Source of the DNA: Gigantopelta aegis
Lineage: Eukaryota > Mollusca > Gastropoda > Neomphalida > Peltospiridae
Direction: 5' to 3'
Assembly: GCF_016097555.1 (NCBI RefSeq)
Contig: NC_054702.1
Coordinates: forward strand, 75,660,679-75,724,678
DNA: 64,000 bases
Position numbers and translations under genes: made by a program. Shown piece by piece: positions 46,502-60,347 of the stretch (within the stretch, counting starts at the first letter, position 1; every line of letters begins with the position of its first letter). The notes beneath the pieces were generated by a model, which searched no databases, was not told where the DNA came from, and saw nothing but the letters and a program-made list of their open reading frames with translations.

Positions 46502-47670
46502 GAATATGATTAGGATGTTTTCTTCTCCTACTAGAGATTTATTATTTTTTACTATTTTTAGTACACTTGTACTGTATTGTGCCAATAAGACAATATACTC
46601 AATGAAGACCTACATCAAACGTTAATATTTTTTTGACAAAGTCAACTATTTGTTAAATCAAATTATTACTTTGCAAAAAACCCAACAATGGAATGATACA
46701 CTATGTTGTTTTAAAAACCTTTACCTATTATTGTTATAATTATCAGTTACAGTAGTATTAATATTTTTAGCTTTATTAGTATACTACTGAACCATATTTG
46801 ATTTTGAATTAATATTTCATTGACAAAAAGTTAACATGTTGTTGATTAACAAAAAAGGGGGGAAATTACAGCTGGGACTTTGCATATTTTGCTAACCCTA
46901 TTCTCAACTTTGTGCTGAAATCTGCCATATTTTAACTAGAGTGAATATTGTTGTGAAACATTCAGATATTAGTAAATTAATACAGGTACATATATTTAGA
47001 AGAGAAAAACAAATCTTTGAAGTATCAGAAAATAGTGGGCTTAAGAATATTGTGGAAACCTAGTGAAGTAAAAAGTAATTGTGTTTAACCATATTCTCAA
47101 ATTTTATTTTAAGTGTAGTACTTACAATAGTTTAGAAAAAAATTGTTTGCCCCCTTGTTCATCTGGAATTCTGTAAATAAACCTAATATTGTAAAATCTA
47201 TAATACATGTTTCAAGAAGATCAAAGGCATTATGTAGATTTAAATTTAATAAAGGTTCATTTTAAACTTACATGTACATCAGCTTGTATAATATAATTGG
47301 GATTTTTAGAATACTAACTATACTTTTCTATGCCTTGTTTTAAAATGAAAACTTCAGCTCTACGATACTCGTATATTAATATTTGTTTGTGCATTTTTTG
47401 AGCTCAGATATTATATTTGTTAGCCGTCCATATTTTACTGCTGATAGGAAGTCAAGAAAAACATTCAGAAACAAAACTTTGTGAATTTCTATTTGTGTGT
47501 ACAGGTTCCCAGCCCTGATGTTTTTTGTTTATTTATTATTTTACCTCTGTGAAAGTATTTGGTACTGTTGTGCCCTTCTTACTGTGATATTTTGTTGTTC
47601 GTGTACAATTATTGTAGAATGTATATATCCTTCAGAACAAAATAACTGGCAGAAAGATTTATATATGTTA
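46502..47670. other. AT-rich stretch, no gene seen
   Basis: A 62-codon plus-strand frame at 47497-47685 is hydrophobic and cysteine-rich but starts in AT-rich DNA, runs into a transposon end and resembles no known family; I do not call it a gene. Nothing else stands out. Confidence 0.5.
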
Positions 47671-48742
47671 TTAAAGGGAGAGTAAACTCAAACATGAGCC
47701 TTATGTGTTGGAAAGAGGCATACCTGGACCAACCAACACATACTGACACTTTAACAAATGAAAAATGCGTAATTTTAGAGTTAATAAAAAAAAACGTGAT
47801 TATTCCTGCTAACTGGGGGCAGCCATTTTCTTTTCTTTTCAAGGCGTCTGGTACTCTAGCTTGGGGCGAAGTGACGTAAGCTCCGACCATCTCCTGTATG
47901 CACTGTGTAAACAAAAGCAGTAATTTATGACAAGGCGCTTTGCTTTGATTAACCTAATATGTAAAACAACATAAATGACGTGATAATATAATAAACTATT
48001 TAACTAAATATATTTCAAGTTGCATTAACAGAACGAAATGGGGTTATAGTATATTTTTCTGTTAAATAATCCCATGGAAAAATGTACACTATTAGGCCTA
48101 TTGGTATGCTACGTTGGAGCAAAAATGACAACCCACAATACCCAATTGATAATTTTCTTTTATTTGGGACTACGTAATTGGTCAGTTCTGTGATTTTTAG
48201 ATTGGAAAGTCTATGTAATCAATAGTTTTACAGAACTATTTACAGTAATAAACCATGTCCATTACCATTTTAGGGGCAACAGGTAATATTACACAATACC
48301 GGTATGTATTTTTGTGTCTAGACAGCAGTAAGTAATTGGCTCGTCTGGTTACCTATCAAATACACACCTGCCAGTCAGAAATCACAACTAATGGAATAGA
48401 CCAATTAACTAAGAAAACACTCTGTGCATCATTTCTGTGCATAGGTTAATGCATGGACAAAACATGTTATAATTATTTTGACTTGTTCTGTAGCCACTTT
48501 GACAATGGTGGTTTATTTTGTATTGAAAATAATATATACCTATTGCTGGCTTACTGGGATGTAAATGTATATTATTACAGAACATTGCAACGCATACCTA
48601 TTTTATCATCCCACAAAAACAGGTAGATTTGTTTCTCTAGTTCTAAGACTCATTCCTGACGTTAATTGTTAAGTATTACATAACCTCCAGCTCGCCAGAG
48701 GGCTTATTTACTGGAATGGAACAAAATGGCTGCGCCCTTTAA
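47671..48742. mobile_element. TTAA-bounded non-autonomous DNA element, 1.07 kb
   Basis: Begins TTAAAGGGAGAGTAAAC and ends GCAGCCATT-class complement (ATGGCTGCGCCCTTTAA). The inverted repeat is short: TTAAAGGG plus scattered matches. TTAA at both edges matches the other TTAA elements in the window. The interior is non-coding with several CACAATACC-like and GACGT motifs. Boundaries are inferred from the end motif alone. Confidence 0.55.
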
Positions 48743-49405
48743 ATATAATAGCCATCACATTTAACCTTTTTATTAATTAAATATAATAATATACTTGTTG
48801 ATATTAAGCAATAATGTGCATTATATATCATTGAATATGCATGCCAGTCCAAAAGCCTTGCTTAAGCATTCCTTTAAGCATGTGGATTTTCATCTTTTTA
48901 TCAGACTTCAACTTTTTGCATAACATATTTGAATTCAAAGTACATTGGATTTAATCTGAAATGCTGAAAAACTAAATTTGCAAAATGTCAAAAACAGTCA
49001 AATTCTTTTGTACATTTTGACATTAGTTTTTTCTTCAGTTACATAAGCAATTAAAATGACATCCTTTAACATTTTAGTTACATTATTTTGTTATGAGAAA
49101 TTTTTATCAACAGTAAAACCTCCTAGAGTTAAAACGGTGTCAAACACAGGACCAAAATGACACACATACTGCAAAGGTATCATGTGTTACAATACATTAC
49201 TTAGTTTTATTCTGCATTCATTAGAAGTTGTGAATCTTGTATTTCCCAATTCATAAGTTGTGAAGAACATTTATTTGGCAAAATAATCCGTGAACACAAC
49301 TTGTGAACTGGGATAAGATTTTATGTCTCAATCTTCACAACTTGTGAAAAAATGGTGGAACAAACACAATTTGGAAATTGTGAATTCACGATATTCATGA
49401 GCACC

Positions 49406-49781
49406 AGAACACTTAATTCTGCCATCCAACCTACTGCATAACATGTTTAGACAGAACACATAATTCTGCCATCAAACCTACTGCATAACATGTTTAGACA
49501 GAACACTTAATTCTGCCATCCAACCTACTGCATAACATGTTTAGACAGAACACTTAATTCTGCCATCCAACCTACTGCATAACATGTTTAGACAGAACAC
49601 TTAATTCAGCCATCCAACCTACTGCATAACATGTTTAGACAGAACACTTAATTCTGCCATCCAACCTACTGCATAACATGTTTAGACAGAACACTTAATT
49701 CTGCCATCAAACCTACTGCATAACATGTTTAGACAGAACACTTAATTCTGCCATCAAACCTACTGCATAACATGTTTAGAC
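49406..49781 (+). repeat. Tandem array, 8 copies of 47 bp
   Basis: Unit AGAACACTTAATTCTGCCAT then CCAACCTACTGC and ATAACATGTTTAGAC, repeated exactly every 47 bases from 49406, with only one or two differences per copy (CATAATT in copy 2, CATCAAACC in some, CAGCCAT in one). It is a young minisatellite with no gene nearby. 48743-49405 holds AT-rich unique DNA. Confidence 0.92.
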
Positions 49782-50050
49782 ATGATCATTAAGATAGAAA
49801 ACAATACAATTTAATTTTTTAAAAATAAAACCGTATAAATCTATAATTTTAAATATTTTGAAAATATTTATATTCCAACCAAACACAGATAAAATTATGT
49901 GTATTATTCTTTTGACTTTGTAGGTTTTGGGGGGTATGCCTTTGCTGTTGGGATTTACGTATCTGCTGGATTAATTTGTCTGACAGGGTCATTTTATGTA
50001 TATATGCTTGAGAAACTTTACTGTTGTAATCATGTTGACTTTTTTCAGTT

Positions 50051-50106
50051 CATCAACTGGCCAGTGAGTACATCAACTGGCCAGTGAGTACATCAACTGG
50101 CCAGTG
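50051..50106 (+). repeat. Tandem array, about 2.8 copies of 20 bp
   Basis: CATCAACTGGCCAGTGAGTA repeated twice and then CATCAACTGGCCAGTG. Confidence 0.85.
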
Positions 50107-52324
50107 CTGTAGTAAATGTGAAACTGTACAGCTCTCAATTACAACATGGTCATAGGCTTTCATTTTCTCCTTCAGGTATGTGAAGGCGGCAGTTGGTAGC
50201 AGATGACACATCAAGAAAATGTCAAAGGGTGAAAATACTCAAACTAAAACAGATTTACTCTAATATCACAAAAATGCTACATTAGCATTTTTAAGATGAA
50301 AGGTTATGATTGGAAAGAGGATCCATTCCCCACCCCCAATGTTGTACAAGAATGAATCAAAGTGAAGTTGGATAAATAAATGTTTTATATGAATAAGTTC
50401 CATTTGGTCATAATTAACTTAAAGCTGCAATCGCTGGTTTGTTTTTGTTATTTAACCATTAAAATAGATCATGTAGATTAATTTTATGTCTGTTACACAT
50501 TAACCTTGGTCACATAAAATGGAGTTGCCAGTACTCCACTTTTAATGCTACAATTTACTGGGAAACGACGACTTGTATCATGCTGTATCAAGGCAGTTTA
50601 TCATATCCACTAAGGACACTGATTTATGAAAACTGTTTTTGTGATTGTATTTTGCATTGGTAAACGAAGTTATAGGTCTGGTTGCAGCTTTAAGATGTTA
50701 AGAAAAATATTGAAATTATCTGTTGGTGAATTGGAAAATATGTCATGATAAAGTGTTTGATGTCATTTACTACAGCAACTGTTGTTGTTTGAAAATAAAA
50801 ATGGTTACCTGGATTGCAGGTAAAGCAAACAAAAGGGTCCAAAAATAAATTTTATAACAATTTCTGAAATGTATATATGGCAGTTTATATTTATGTGTAT
50901 TAATAATCTTAACCTTTTTTTAGCAGCTTATAACCTGCTTTTTAAAAAAACTTTTATTTTAGTAGTATTTGTGTGCTTCATATATAATGATTTGATTTAT
51001 AGTGGATGTTAATTGATTTTGATCAAAAGTTTGTTTTTAATACATATACATGTAGTATCATTTGTAGTTCAGTTCTATTGTCAAATGGTTTTGCATTTGA
51101 TTGTGTTCCCACGAGTTATTCGAGTGTGACAAGTGTACGCATACACCCAATGTAAATACAAATATTCATAGGACATGCAGGCTTTTGCTGCAGGTAAACA
51201 TGTATTACACATATGTAATTGTATCTAGTATATATTTATTAAGACTGTAAGAAATCAGTTGAATGGTGCAGTTTGGTGTATTTTGCTTCATGTAGCTGAA
51301 TAATTACAATGTTACAGCCATTTTGCTGAAAGTCAGCGATTATTGTTATTGTAAAGAAAAAAAAAGACAACAAATTTTTATTAAAAAGGTTGGATGTATA
51401 TTTTGACTTTCAAGAATTATCTTTAATTTAAATAGTGAAAAAATATGTAAAAAGATTTTAAGAATATTTAAAGAAAAAAAGAGAAAAAAAGAGAAAACAT
51501 GCCATTTACCATTTCCAAATTATTAATGCAATAAACTACTTTTTTGTCTTTTTTTAATTTATTGTTGTTATTAATCTTCTGACATAAAAATTGTATTGAA
51601 ATATATGCAAAAATGAATGGTGGATTGCAACTTTCAAACATTTTCACATCTTTCATATTTCATGTGACTGCTGAAATTAATCGTCATGATCAGGTAGTTA
51701 GAATAGCCCAGGCCACTTTCAGTTCTTAACATGCAGTTCTTTAATGACACAAAACCAAATGATCATTAGATGTGTGTGTGTGCACATGCTCTCACACACC
51801 TGAAACAAATTAAAATTAATTTAAAATGTCTACAGGCTCCCCATCTTACACCATATCTCAAAATATGTTTTAATCAACACTATCACCGGTTATCAATCCA
51901 CCAGAACAAAACACTCTCTATAAAGGGATGAAATAAGATGTAGCTCAGTTAGTGTTAAAATTATTTTTCTAGGAAGGGAGGGTGCAAAATTAAAAAAGAT
52001 AACTCATAATTCAGGGAGGGGATGCAACATTTAAAAGTATTCATGGTGGGGTCGTGCTCATTTAAAAAGCGGATCAACATTATTCAGAAAGTGGATGCAA
52101 TGTTTCAAAAGGCATCTACAATATTGTAAGTACAGTAATATATTTCCTCAGAAATATTGAGCTCCTCATGGACACCAAGAAATGAATTGTATAAATTGTA
52201 TATCGGTATGCCAGAAACTGCATTTTCCAAGCCATTCTCAATATCTAGTGGAGGGGTGCACACTCCCAGCCTCCTCCACTTGGATTTGCACCCAGCTAGC
52301 CTCTGCTGTGATGGGGTGGAGGGT
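50107..52324. other. AT-rich stretch, no gene seen
   Basis: No coding frame with recognisable content and no clear transposon ends. Short A-runs and a GT microsatellite near 51771-51783 are the only visible features. Confidence 0.5.
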
Positions 52325-52500
52325 TGATCAATATTGATGAATTCTGGTTTTTCTGCTCCAACCAGTGCATCATGACATATATAAAAGTTGATATGTATTA
52401 TTCTGTCAACGGGAAAATGCTTATAAAAAGATCTCTTACTGCTTTTTCAGTATGGTTAGCCTGTAGCAGGTCTCGGATTCTTCTAAGATCACACCTCTAT
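52325..52500 (+). mobile_element. Very diverged SINE remnant
   Basis: CTGCTCCAACCAGTGCATCATGA and a later TGCTTATAAAAAGATC block match the family A core in order, with large losses elsewhere. It is an old copy. Confidence 0.5.
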
Positions 52501-52559
52501 AGCAGACATCCACAAAAGCATGTCCCAAACATAATTTCTCTCAAGTGTTGAATTGACAA

Positions 52560-52856
52560 ATAGTTTGTTTTGATTTAATGACATCACTAAAGCATATTGA
52601 TTTATTAATCATCGGCTATTGGATGTCAAACATTTGGTAATTTTGACATACAGTCTTAGAGAGCAAATCACGCTACATTTTTTCATTAGTAGCAAGGGAT
52701 CTTTTATATGCAGGATAGCACATATCATGGCTTTTGATATACCAGTTGTGCACTGGCTGAAACGAAAAACAGCCCGTCCACCCATGGGGATCAATCCTAG
52801 ACCGACCATGCATCAGGCAAACACTTTACCACTGGTCTACATCCTGCCCCCCATTT
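52560..52856 (-). mobile_element. SINE, family A, nearly full length
   Basis: Minus-strand copy. The tail is at 52562-52640 (AATGACATCACTAAAGCA and CATCGGCTATTGGATGTC), the core in the middle, and the tRNA-like head at 52790-52852 with GTAGACCAGTGGTAAAG on the minus strand. No confident target duplication. Confidence 0.85.
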
Positions 52857-53525
52857 GTTAAGACCCCACGACAATACTCATTAATGTGCTGAGGTATCTT
52901 CAAACCAATATTTCTCATATTCCTTCCTATCTACAATGCTACAAAGAAAAACCTACTATTGGTAACCTTGATGGAGAGAACCAGGGCATCACATTCTGAT
53001 TGCCTTGGGAATATTTATAAAGTCAACACAAAAAACTTTTTAAAACATTTTATTTCTTCTTTGAACAAAATCAATGGCAATCACAGCCCATTGCACAATC
53101 AGAAAATATTGCAAATTACCGAGTTTAATTTACAAGAAAAAAAAAAGCTTCGAAAACAGCACACAGCAGTTATACAATTCTTATTAAGCAGGTGATATGT
53201 ACATATTAAGTACTCTCACATAATCAGATGTAGTCGAGCTACTGTAGATGATCTATCGGAATTTAACGAATGTTACAAGTGAATTGGTTTAATATGAGGT
53301 AAATGTTATAAATTAATGAAGACATGGGTCAGTGACAAACCTAGATACTACATTATAATATTCTGTTGCTAGACACATTTTGTAAAACAGATTCATGTCA
53401 GTCCGTATAGGTGCGCCAATGAATGCATTATTGTACCCATTGAATGTAGCAAATGGGGGGTTTTCTATAGGACTCTGGGCTGATAAAGGTTTTGTATTTA
53501 AATTTTTCCTTGCGATTCGGGGCAC

Positions 53526-53776
53526 AAAATTAAAACAAGGGCCCTTTTATTCCAGTTCCTTTTTTAATACAAATCCAAAATTCTTAAATAAAATTAAAAC
53601 AAAGGCCCCTTTATTCCAGTGTCTTTTTTAAAAACAACTCCAAAATTCTGTATGACTCATGGTTTTGTAATTAAATGTTTTCTTGAGGTCCAAACAGATT
53701 TGTGGTGCCTGAAGCAAAATTAAAACTTGGTCCCCTTTAATCCGATGCCTTTTGTAATAAAAGTCCAAACTATGGC
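53526..53776 (+). repeat. Degenerate tandem repeats of about 65 bp
   Basis: Three units share AAATTAAAACA(A)(A/G)GG(G)CCC, then TTTATTCCAG, then TCCAAAATTCT (near 53527, 53590 and 53718). The third is the most diverged. No coding meaning seen. Confidence 0.6.
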
Positions 53777-56700
53777 AAAGCTACTTTCAGCCTAAAAAGT
53801 TCAGATGAGCTAAACATTATTTGATATAATTTTAAGATATACAATGAACATAATATACTATGTAGAGAAATAATGTACTATAAATGCTAACAAATTACTC
53901 TGTTTAGGATTAGACATAAGCGATCAATTGATTTTCCTAATATCACACAGACCAATACTTTGAGGTATAATATATGGTTGCATACCATCTGTATTCAGAA
54001 AAACTGAAATTATTTTCTTTTTTCTTTACTGATCCTGGTTATTTGCTTATCAAAAGCAAGACATGAAATTTCTTGTGACCAATAGTTCAGTTAACATTCC
54101 AGTTAGACAAGATCCAACTGAAGTGCAGTTAGATTTTCAGACTAAAAGTAAAAGTACCCCGGTACTCCCCAACAGTCAACATTTTACAAATTGTAGATTG
54201 GATGTTATTTACAAACACCACAGTGACTGTTTATGAAACACATCAACTGTTTTAGCATAACCATTCACTGGGTAGCTGCACCAACAAAAGATAATTTTGA
54301 CAATATCTTATGTAACCAAAAGACAGGGCGATCTGAATAACAAAAATCAATGTACCGGGTAACTTAATCCCTCCAGTCACACGAAATGTAGAAGTTTCAT
54401 CCCCTGGAGAACGTATGAAGTAATTTGATTCTGTGATTGGTGTGGACACAAGTATTTTGTGACAAATATTTTGATACTTACAATACTTAGATCACTGATG
54501 TCTGATGTGTTTAGACCCTTACAAGTTCAAAATACCAAAGGTTGAGACAGATCATCATAAATGTTATAATTCAATATCACATTTACGGTAAATGATTTCA
54601 CACAAGCTAAATAGTTATGATTTTAGACATGGAGATTAACGAGTTTAACACGACAATGTGAGATTATATTTTAAATCGGAAATTAATCAATTAATGACAA
54701 AAATATGCAAGATTTGTCAAGGTTTCCCAACTTATATTTTGGCAAACTGTTTTTTAATTTTGTTATACAACCTCTATTATCTAAGAATGTATCCTAATCA
54801 GATTCAGTCTTTGAGTTATTAACCAGTTAAAACAAGAACAAACAACATTCATGTTCATGCACTTTCATTGTTAATTATTTTAATGAAACTTTCAATGGTC
54901 ATTATTTAATTCCTTGGAACTGTATTGCATATCAAGAGTTCTATTACTGACTAGTTACATATTTTAACATAAAATCATAACTTTAAAAAAACTAATTTAC
55001 ATTCTTGTATAAACAGGACTTTGATACATACCGGTAATTACCCGATAGACAAATATTATAGAAATAACCTTTTATTGTTGGTTTGGAATTATTATTTTTT
55101 AGCCAGTTTGAATCAACCTTTGTCATTTAAAAAAGAAAAGAAAAAAAAGACTGTTTTGTAATCAATCAATCAACCATTTGACTCGTGCTTCCATCCACTG
55201 AAGGTTCAAGCACGACTGTCTTGGGCACATTCTCCAAGATTCCCCAGGCTGTTTTGTAAATTTATGTAAATACATGTACATTGTACATGTCTATGTTAAC
55301 CTACTATCCCATTGTCTCCAACATGTCCTCTCATGTTTATGTTTTGTCCCTGATATGGACAGGAGAGTACTCTATCACTAGAATCAACACTATACGAGAA
55401 CTACTACTAATGTGACACACAAAGAATAAACATGCTGATAAAATACTATGACCTTGAAATTGTGCCTACTGGGTAACATGACTAGTAATATACATAGTTT
55501 ATCTTTGACACACATGAAAAGTAAAAATTTGGAAGAACAGTCACATTTTATAAAAAATGTTACAAATACAACAAATCTATACAGGTGAAAACTATATTAT
55601 CATAATTATGATACATTTTGATTCTGTACCCTGTGAACCTCTGACAGCTGTCTCGTCTTAATCATGATATATACAAGCTCAACCAAAATAAACTTTATAA
55701 AAAATTTCCTAGATTGTTTGTATTCCACATGAAATAATAATGTAACAAACATTTACAAAGATTAATCCTGACAGAAAAATAAGCTTGAAATGATGAGGCA
55801 CTGCTTTTATCTACTGCTATAATATAAAAAATATAATTTGTGAGAAATTTAAACCCCATATATTATTGAGAATAGTCATCATACGATGTTCATCGATATA
55901 CAATGTATAACTACCTGTACATGTATTTCTAACAAGATTAAATGTCCATGCACATCTCCAAAAAAAAGCATATCTCCATATATATATTTTTAAAACACTG
56001 GTCTAAATGAAAAATAATGGTCTGTCACTCTAACATGCACATTTAACAAAACTGTTAATCACCTCCGAGTGTGTGTATTACTTTTAAAAATTATCATTTT
56101 ATTACAAAACATGAGCATGTCACCCTGTTACTTTAAAATGAGCAAATTTTAAAATAAATTTGAGAATACTGTCCCTACATTAACAAAGATGAAATATATG
56201 TTATCTTTTACCAATACAATGCCAGACAATACTCACGATTTATTTTAACAGTGTACAAATCAAATAAAATTGATTAAAATGGATATACTGAGCTGAAAAT
56301 GTCAAATATATTATGTATCCACGTGTTACGGTAATAAACTCCTACATGATACCTTATATTAAACAATCAAACCTGGTAACTATAGTTACCTTACAATTCT
56401 TTCAAATCAACATAGAACAAACTCCCGTGTCACCTGTCTTAAAGATCTCATTCTGACATTCACTTCGTTTTATCAGTATAGGTTTGATTGTGTATGTTCA
56501 TGTAACTTTGTTGAATTTCAATAACTGATATTAGAATCAGGTTTGTTGTTTGTAATTATATATACCGGTACACAAAATAATGGAACAAAATCATTTTGAC
56601 TTGTAAACTGTTACAAACGTACACCGGATCCCAGATGCACCACTAGGGTGGGGGCAACTGAGGATGCGAACCCATCCCCATTTTGGCATTAGTTTTCTTT

Positions 56701-58128
56701 ACTGCAGTTCTTTGCTTTGAAAATAATTAAACCAACCAAAACATTTTCAAGTTTATTTTGACCCCTTTGGCTTTCAAAACTTCTTGTCCTTATGATTATA
56801 AAAGTGTTAATAGTCTTGACTCAAAAATTAAATGAAATTTGTGTAATGCTAATAGACATGACACTCAGAAAATAAAATTGCAGTTCTGACTATTTCAAAT
56901 ATTCACAAGCACAGAACCAGACTTAAATAGATCTTTTTAATCCTGCAAAACTGGCATTAATTTCATTAGTCTTTAATATATATTCAGTTAATGAAAAGCT
57001 ACATAAGCACCAACATGTAGCAACCAGTCATCTACTATACCTTTGATAAGTGCCTTAGATGATAGACTAAAAGAATTGTCTACATAATGTGTACTCCCAT
57101 TCTACTGAACACTATACAACAATTAAATAATATAGATAAATCACTCTTTTTTTGTGTCCAAAAAACCTACACACAATAGGTATATAAATTAATTACATTA
57201 AAATACACCAAAAAGAAAATATTAAAAGAATCTACCAATTCTCTAAAACAGATTTATCATTAAAAAATTGTTAATTTCTAAAACATAATTACAATTAAAG
57301 TTTGCATGATACATAAACATATGTACTAAAATCCAAATAAAATTAATTAAAACAAATGAAAATCAAAGTGAAAATGACTAGATAGAAGTTAAGTAATAAA
57401 ATAGCAACATAATAATAACAGAACATAGGTTTAAAATATTACAACTTCTCACAATAATAATACATGTAATAATACACCAACAAATGTATTTTATTTTGTT
57501 ATCTTCTTTTTTTTTCTCTTCAAAAATACTTTAATAAATACATATTAAAACCCCCAGAAAAAAACTAAAACAAAAACAACAAAACAATACAATTTTTTTT
57601 CCATTAAATCCACTAACAAATAGTATACTTTGTACAAATAGCAGTTTAAAACTAGTATTTCTAAACCTTTAAATACTTCTGTTTGCAGAACTAGTTCAAG
57701 TATGTTGCCATGAAGTAAGTCCGATTATACAAGAATTGAAAGACCTTACAGGATATGAAAATCCAATAAATTGTTTCTCTTTAAGTGGTACAACAGAGAA
57801 AGCAAGGCACGTTAGTGAAAAATTAGCTGCAAAGATATATTTTATACTACCAAGGGCTGTTTCAGAAAACATCATAGGAAGGTAGACTATTTGGAAGAGA
57901 CCAACAGAACTTACTCTGGTGTTAACCACAAACCCCACAACAAACCAGCCATCAGACAGAGCTGATACGTACTGGGTACGAACCTGAGAACTGACTCCCA
58001 CCCTGAATAAGTTATGATGGTTTAATGGGAAGACCATGTAAGAACACTCATTAGCCCAATGTCTGGGACATATAGCTGATATGAAATTTTAGTGTCATTA
58101 TTAATAAGTATGTTTCATATTTAATTAT
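53777..58128. other. AT-rich stretch, no gene seen; may include 3' UTR of the GALNT gene
   Basis: No frame resembles a protein. A 113-codon minus-strand frame at 57696-58037 has no recognisable domain and no splice context. The region lies downstream of the minus-strand GALNT exon, so part could be its long 3' UTR; I see no evidence that settles this. Confidence 0.45.
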
Positions 58129-58285
58129 AAGGATTGTCCGTTATTTCGTTTACGTTCATCTGGGTATGAACAAAACAAATTATTTCCGCAAACTTATGTG
58201 TCAATGGCTTCACCGATTCAGTTTGTGGATGATTTTGTTTAGTTCATACCCCAATGAATGTAAAAGAAATAACAGACAATCCTTA
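58129..58285. mobile_element. Palindromic fold-back element
   Basis: AAGGATTGTCCGTTATTTCG at the left is matched by GAAATAACAGACAATCCTT at the right, and the inner arm GTTCATCTGGGTATGAAC by GTTCATACCCCAATGAA. Arms are about 55 bases around a 45-base loop. It has the form of a MITE; a TTAA-like context (TTAATTATAAGG / CCTTAATT) surrounds it. Confidence 0.65.
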
Positions 58286-58939
58286 ATTGGATATGAAAAT
58301 AGAAATCAAGTAAAAATACAATGAATGAAAAACAAAGCCAAATTTATTATTGTGGCTATTAAGTAAAATGTCCATCAACCCCAACCACTGATTTGATCAA
58401 TTCTGAGACAGCCATAGAAGTAAGCTAACAAAAATAATGCTGTATTTAAAACATTTCTGTATCATAAAATAATAAAAAAGGAACACTTCTTGCGTATTAT
58501 TAATTAATGAAATAAATTTTTAAACATTTCTTTTCACATTTATGCCATTTCAGTTGCATAACAAGTGGAAATAGTACTTCTATGTAGTACAGTATATGTA
58601 TTACTACTAGAGCAGCAAAATAATATATTTACTTTATACAAATTTATACAAATTTCATTCTGTAATACATGAAACAATTCTAGAAAAACAACAACATTGA
58701 TGGTAATAGTCATCTCAGGCCTGTGTGCTAAAAAGTATGCAGTAGAGGTCTAGATTGTGGTGAGCCAATGTTTTTTGGGGAGGTGGGGGAGTGTGTGTGG
58801 GGAGGTCGAGGGTCCAGTCATACTCTCAAAGAAAACACATAAAAACAAAACAAAAATTTGCTTGAAGCAGGGGGAATTTGACCTTCCCTCTGCACACACA
58901 CACCTATAAAAATAAAAGGCCAAATGCTGTGGTTATTTG

Positions 58940-59035
58940 ACTGGAGTTATGACTGGTAGGTACTGTGTTCAAATCCTAGTAGTCTTACAGTGTGAGTGCC
59001 CAGCAAACTGTTTACACCTGACTAGTATGTTATGA
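58940..59035 (+). mobile_element. Remnant of a family B SINE head
   Basis: GACTGGTAGGTACTGTGTTC followed by AAATCCTAGTAG aligns with the family B B-box region (GGTAGGTACTGGGTTCGG). GTGAGTG(C/T) and a TTTACACC-like block follow in family order. Diverged and incomplete. Confidence 0.5.
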
Positions 59036-59226
59036 CTACCTGACTAGTATGTTATGACTGGTAAATTCAAAACTTTGCTTTGTACTGCTAGTGGTGTAAA
59101 GTTCATAAATTACAAACTTTCCTCAATTTAATGATTTACTCTATTCTGTTTGGACAACATCGATAAAAAACATAATGCTATCTTTCGATAAACCTCCGAA
59201 AATGGTGTGTATTTTGTGCAGGTACT

Positions 59227-59335
59227 GGGGTCTGTTCCACAAAGCAATCTTAGTGCTAAGATCACCTTAAGTGCATAACTACTGTATGTGCTTAAGATGA
59301 TCTTAGTGCTAAGATCGCTTCCTGGAACGGGGCTC
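59227..59335. mobile_element. Palindromic MITE of the GATCTTAG family
   Basis: GTTCCACAAAGCAATCTTAG (from about 59233) and CTAAGATCGCTTCCTGGAAC form the ends, and the centre (AAGTGCAT...ATGTGCTT) is also palindromic. Both ends read GGGGTCTGTTCCA / GGAACGGGGCTCC. Confidence 0.7.
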
Positions 59336-59846
59336 CTTGTCAACAAAAGAAGCACTGGATTCTATCTGTAATAAAATCTACTAGACGTTAATGCATGTGC
59401 TATAGGAAACATGACAAATAGCACACTGTTTATGGATTAGGTTGACCGTAAGTTATAACCAACTCTATTACCCCTAATCTAGGTATAACAAATGATACAT
59501 CCACACTGACACAGGTGTTAAAAAGAAACAGTTTTTAGGTCATGTTTGCACTCCAAATAATAGAATACAAAAACAGGCAATTACTTCTGATACAAAGTAT
59601 GTGCTGAAAAGAAACTATATAGCTGGTTTCCTCTTTATTATAAGATTATAACAGGTACACTAAATCTGTTATTTATAACATTGTAGTATAGCTATACAGC
59701 AGCAGGTGTGATAACTACTTTCTTTATATTGTGTTATTTGATATAAACACTAACAAGGTATTATTAGAAATAGCATAGCTAATCTGCAGCAGGTGTAAAA
59801 CATAAAAGTCTGTTTAAATAATGTTTACATGATAACACTAAATAAG

Positions 59847-59993
59847 GCCTGGCCTAGTGCTTATAAAACTTTTAAAGTCTAGACTCGAGACTCTAATGTC
59901 ATGGCAACGCCATACAAATTGTATGCATGTGACGTCATTAGAGATTAAGTCTGGACTCTAAAACGTTTTATAAGCATGGACCCTGGTATTTAT
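59847..59993. mobile_element. Palindromic MITE-like element
   Basis: GCCTAGTGCTTATAAAAC matches in inverted form GTTTTATAAGCATGGACC. The arms continue through AGTCTAGACT and AGACTCTAATGTCA / TGACGTCATTAGAGA to a palindromic centre CATACAAATTGTATG. The full length forms one hairpin of about 65-base arms. Confidence 0.7.
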
Positions 59994-60347
59994 TAGTAAT
60001 AATAAACCTATACTCAGCCTACTGCAGCATGTGTAAACACCTTGTTAATACAGTACATATACCGGTACTCTAATACACCATCTGTACCTACCACCACAAC
60101 GGGTAGTTATCAATACAGCCACACAGGAGCCAATGTAAAATACTGAGATCCAACAGTGCCACTCACTGTCAATACATTATAAGTTTGCCAAAAAACTAAT
60201 CCTAATAAATGATGATGAAAACGCAGCCAAGCCACACATGATAAGGTAAGAATAAAGTTAGTTAGTACATGATTGTATGTTTAAACATTAGCATGTTTAA
60301 CATTTTAGTCATGTTAACTTCTGTTCAACAACTTAGAAATATGTTAC

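Noticed and set aside
49899-50087. 62-codon hydrophobic frame (Gly/Phe/Tyr rich)
   Set aside because: It ends in the 20-bp tandem repeat and has no similarity to a known protein and no flanking splice signals.
57696-58037. 113-codon minus-strand frame
   Set aside because: No recognisable domain, AT-rich context, and it lies in the putative 3' flank of the GALNT gene; length alone is weak evidence.
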